DNA from: Bacteroidota bacterium
Lineage (GTDB): Bacteria > Bacteroidota > Bacteroidia > Chitinophagales > Chitinophagaceae
NCBI GenBank assembly: GCA_028876495.1
Contig: JAGWRO010000056.1
Coordinates: 1-64,000 of the forward strand
Length of the DNA: 64,000 nucleotides
Direction of reading: 5' to 3'
Positions 63,138 to 64,000 of this stretch are shown here, piece after piece. The position numbers and the translations under genes are program-made. The number at the start of each line of letters is the position of its first letter. The first letter of the stretch is position 1. The notes under the pieces are model-generated. The model was given only the letters and a program-made list of their open reading frames with translations, did no database searches and was not told the DNA's origin.

Positions 63138-64000
63138 CAATATTCATACACCAAATATCCCCAGGGCTTCATCGTGTACACATGATTTTTAAATAAATTT
63201 TCTTTCTTGTTGGTAAACACATTTATAGGGTATCCATAAATCTCTTTTTCTTTTATGGTAAAGTGCTGCGGCTGGTCAGAAAGGTTCAATACTACGAATA
63301 TTTTATGTGTCCCTTTTGTGCGAGTATAAGCAAAAATCGCTTCATCATTAGCTGTGGTTATTTTTTTGTAAGCAGCATCGGCTGCAAGCGCCGGATCTTT
63401 GCTACGCAGATGAAGTAAGGTGCTGTAAAAGGGCGCCATTGCATATTTCCCCCAGGTGATCGGGTCTCTCGTAAAAAATTTCAACCTCTTTTTGTTTGGC
63501 TCTTCCTGTCCGCTGTAAACGAGGGGAACACTTTCATACATGGTTTGACTGAAAACCGCGAAAGCTTTATACGCATCTCCATACTTTTCAAACTCAGTTC
63601 CGTTCCAACTGTTTTCATCATGGTTGGTGGTAAAATACATGCGTTCCGCATTTTTCGGAAAAGTGGTAAAATTATTGTTCAGCACAGAATCCAAATATTG
63701 AAGAGGAATTTTTCCCTGTGCCAGGTCAACAGTTGTCCACATCATATTCCATGCATAAGTGGCGTCAAAACCGGCATAATGAAATTCGGGCTTTTCACTT
63801 TCAGCAAGCATAAAAACATTTTTTATTTTTCGCAATTGCGTAATGCAATCCTTCCAGAAATCAACAGGAGTCGGATCAACATGATCACAACGAAAACCAT
63901 CAATGCCGGTGGTGGTAATCCAAAATTTCATGGCACTTATCATGCTGTCGCGCAATTCCATATTGTCGTAGTTAAGATTGCGTGTGTCAGAATAATCGTT
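63137..64000 (-). CDS. alpha-amylase family (GH13) protein, C-terminal part
   Basis: Partial: the frame is open to the right edge, so the 5' end lies beyond the window; 287 codons are visible. DGFRCDHVDP gives the catalytic nucleophile Asp, FMLAESEKPEF the acid Glu and YFTTNHDENSWNGTEF the third Asp. The C-terminal beta-domain ends PWGYLVYEY. Alpha-glucan hydrolysis or transglycosylation; subfamily cannot be told without the N-terminus. Confidence 0.88.
   Translation of the reverse strand, partial: NDYSDTRNLNYDNMELRDSMISAMKFWITTTGIDGFRCDHVDPTPVDFWKDCITQLRKIKNVFMLAESEKPEFHYAGFDATYAWNMMWTTVDLAQGKIPLQYLDSVLNNNFTTFPKNAERMYFTTNHDENSWNGTEFEKYGDAYKAFAVFSQTMYESVPLVYSGQEEPNKKRLKFFTRDPITWGKYAMAPFYSTLLHLRSKDPALAADAAYKKITTANDEAIFAYTRTKGTHKIFVVLNLSDQPQHFTIKEKEIYGYPINVFTNKKENLFKNHVYTMKPWGYLVYEY

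Noticed and set aside
1-64000. CRISPR arrays, insertion sequences, prophage genes, rRNA operon, replication origin
   Set aside because: I looked for direct repeats with regular spacers, transposase or integrase motifs, and rRNA or dnaA-box clusters on both strands and saw none.

Overview
The window is AT-rich chromosomal DNA from a member of the phylum Bacteroidota, most likely the family Chitinophagaceae or a close relative (inference). The reasons are these. TamB is followed by a lipoprotein-type BamA homologue (TamL). Many SPII lipoproteins have short lipoboxes. The genes have A-rich leaders without Shine-Dalgarno sequences. Candidate -7 boxes of the Bacteroidota form TAnnTTTG lie in front of many genes. 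DUF4382, DUF1080, DUF6580, SIMPL and LytTR families also fit. I see no prophage, insertion sequence, CRISPR array or rRNA. There is one tRNA (Leu, CAA).

Layout. 1-4 kb: 3' end of a tRNA-modifying methyltransferase, a Lys1-like dehydrogenase, tRNA-Leu, a DUF4382 lipoprotein and an NlpC/P60 hydrolase. 4-8 kb: dnaE and trxA. 8-19 kb: an outer-membrane biogenesis block (tamB, tamL, a small lipoprotein and an opposing AsmA-like protein). 19-24 kb: acyl-CoA carboxylase beta, RNase HI, DUF6580, YraN, AroC, Era and DUF421. 24-34 kb: a carbohydrate block (esterase, GH9, glycerate 2-kinase, GntP permease, GMC oxidoreductase with its subunit 3, DUF1080 hydrolase). 34-38 kb: an OmpR-type two-component system with secreted proteins of unknown function. 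38-42.5 kb: PnuC, an acyl-CoA dehydrogenase-like flavoprotein, and an OmpA-like / PRC-barrel / DUF937-like trio. 42.5-49 kb: a membrane-defence block, virJ-mprF divergent from a LiaF-like / DUF4288 / LytS-LytTR operon. 49-59 kb: a TonB receptor, a beta-barrel protein, SIMPL, LipB, RluA-type synthase, a RelE/ParE toxin-antitoxin pair, Def, RuvX, a UbiA-type prenyltransferase and an SpoU methyltransferase. 59-64 kb: a DUF2384/RES toxin-antitoxin pair, MutS and the C-terminal part of a GH13 amylase.

The most unusual signal is not a gene. About thirteen intergenic copies of a bipartite 32-34 bp sequence (AATAARAATC, 13-14 bp, GTTTACTR) occur across the window, nine of them just behind a stop codon with a fixed polarity. 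Other points worth a second look are a duplicated promoter with ATGAA-N6-ATGAA boxes near an OmpR-type regulator, a coupled mprF-virJ pair recalling lpiA-acvB, an mprF frame that extends upstream of any ATG, and short tandem repeats placed in promoters and gene junctions.
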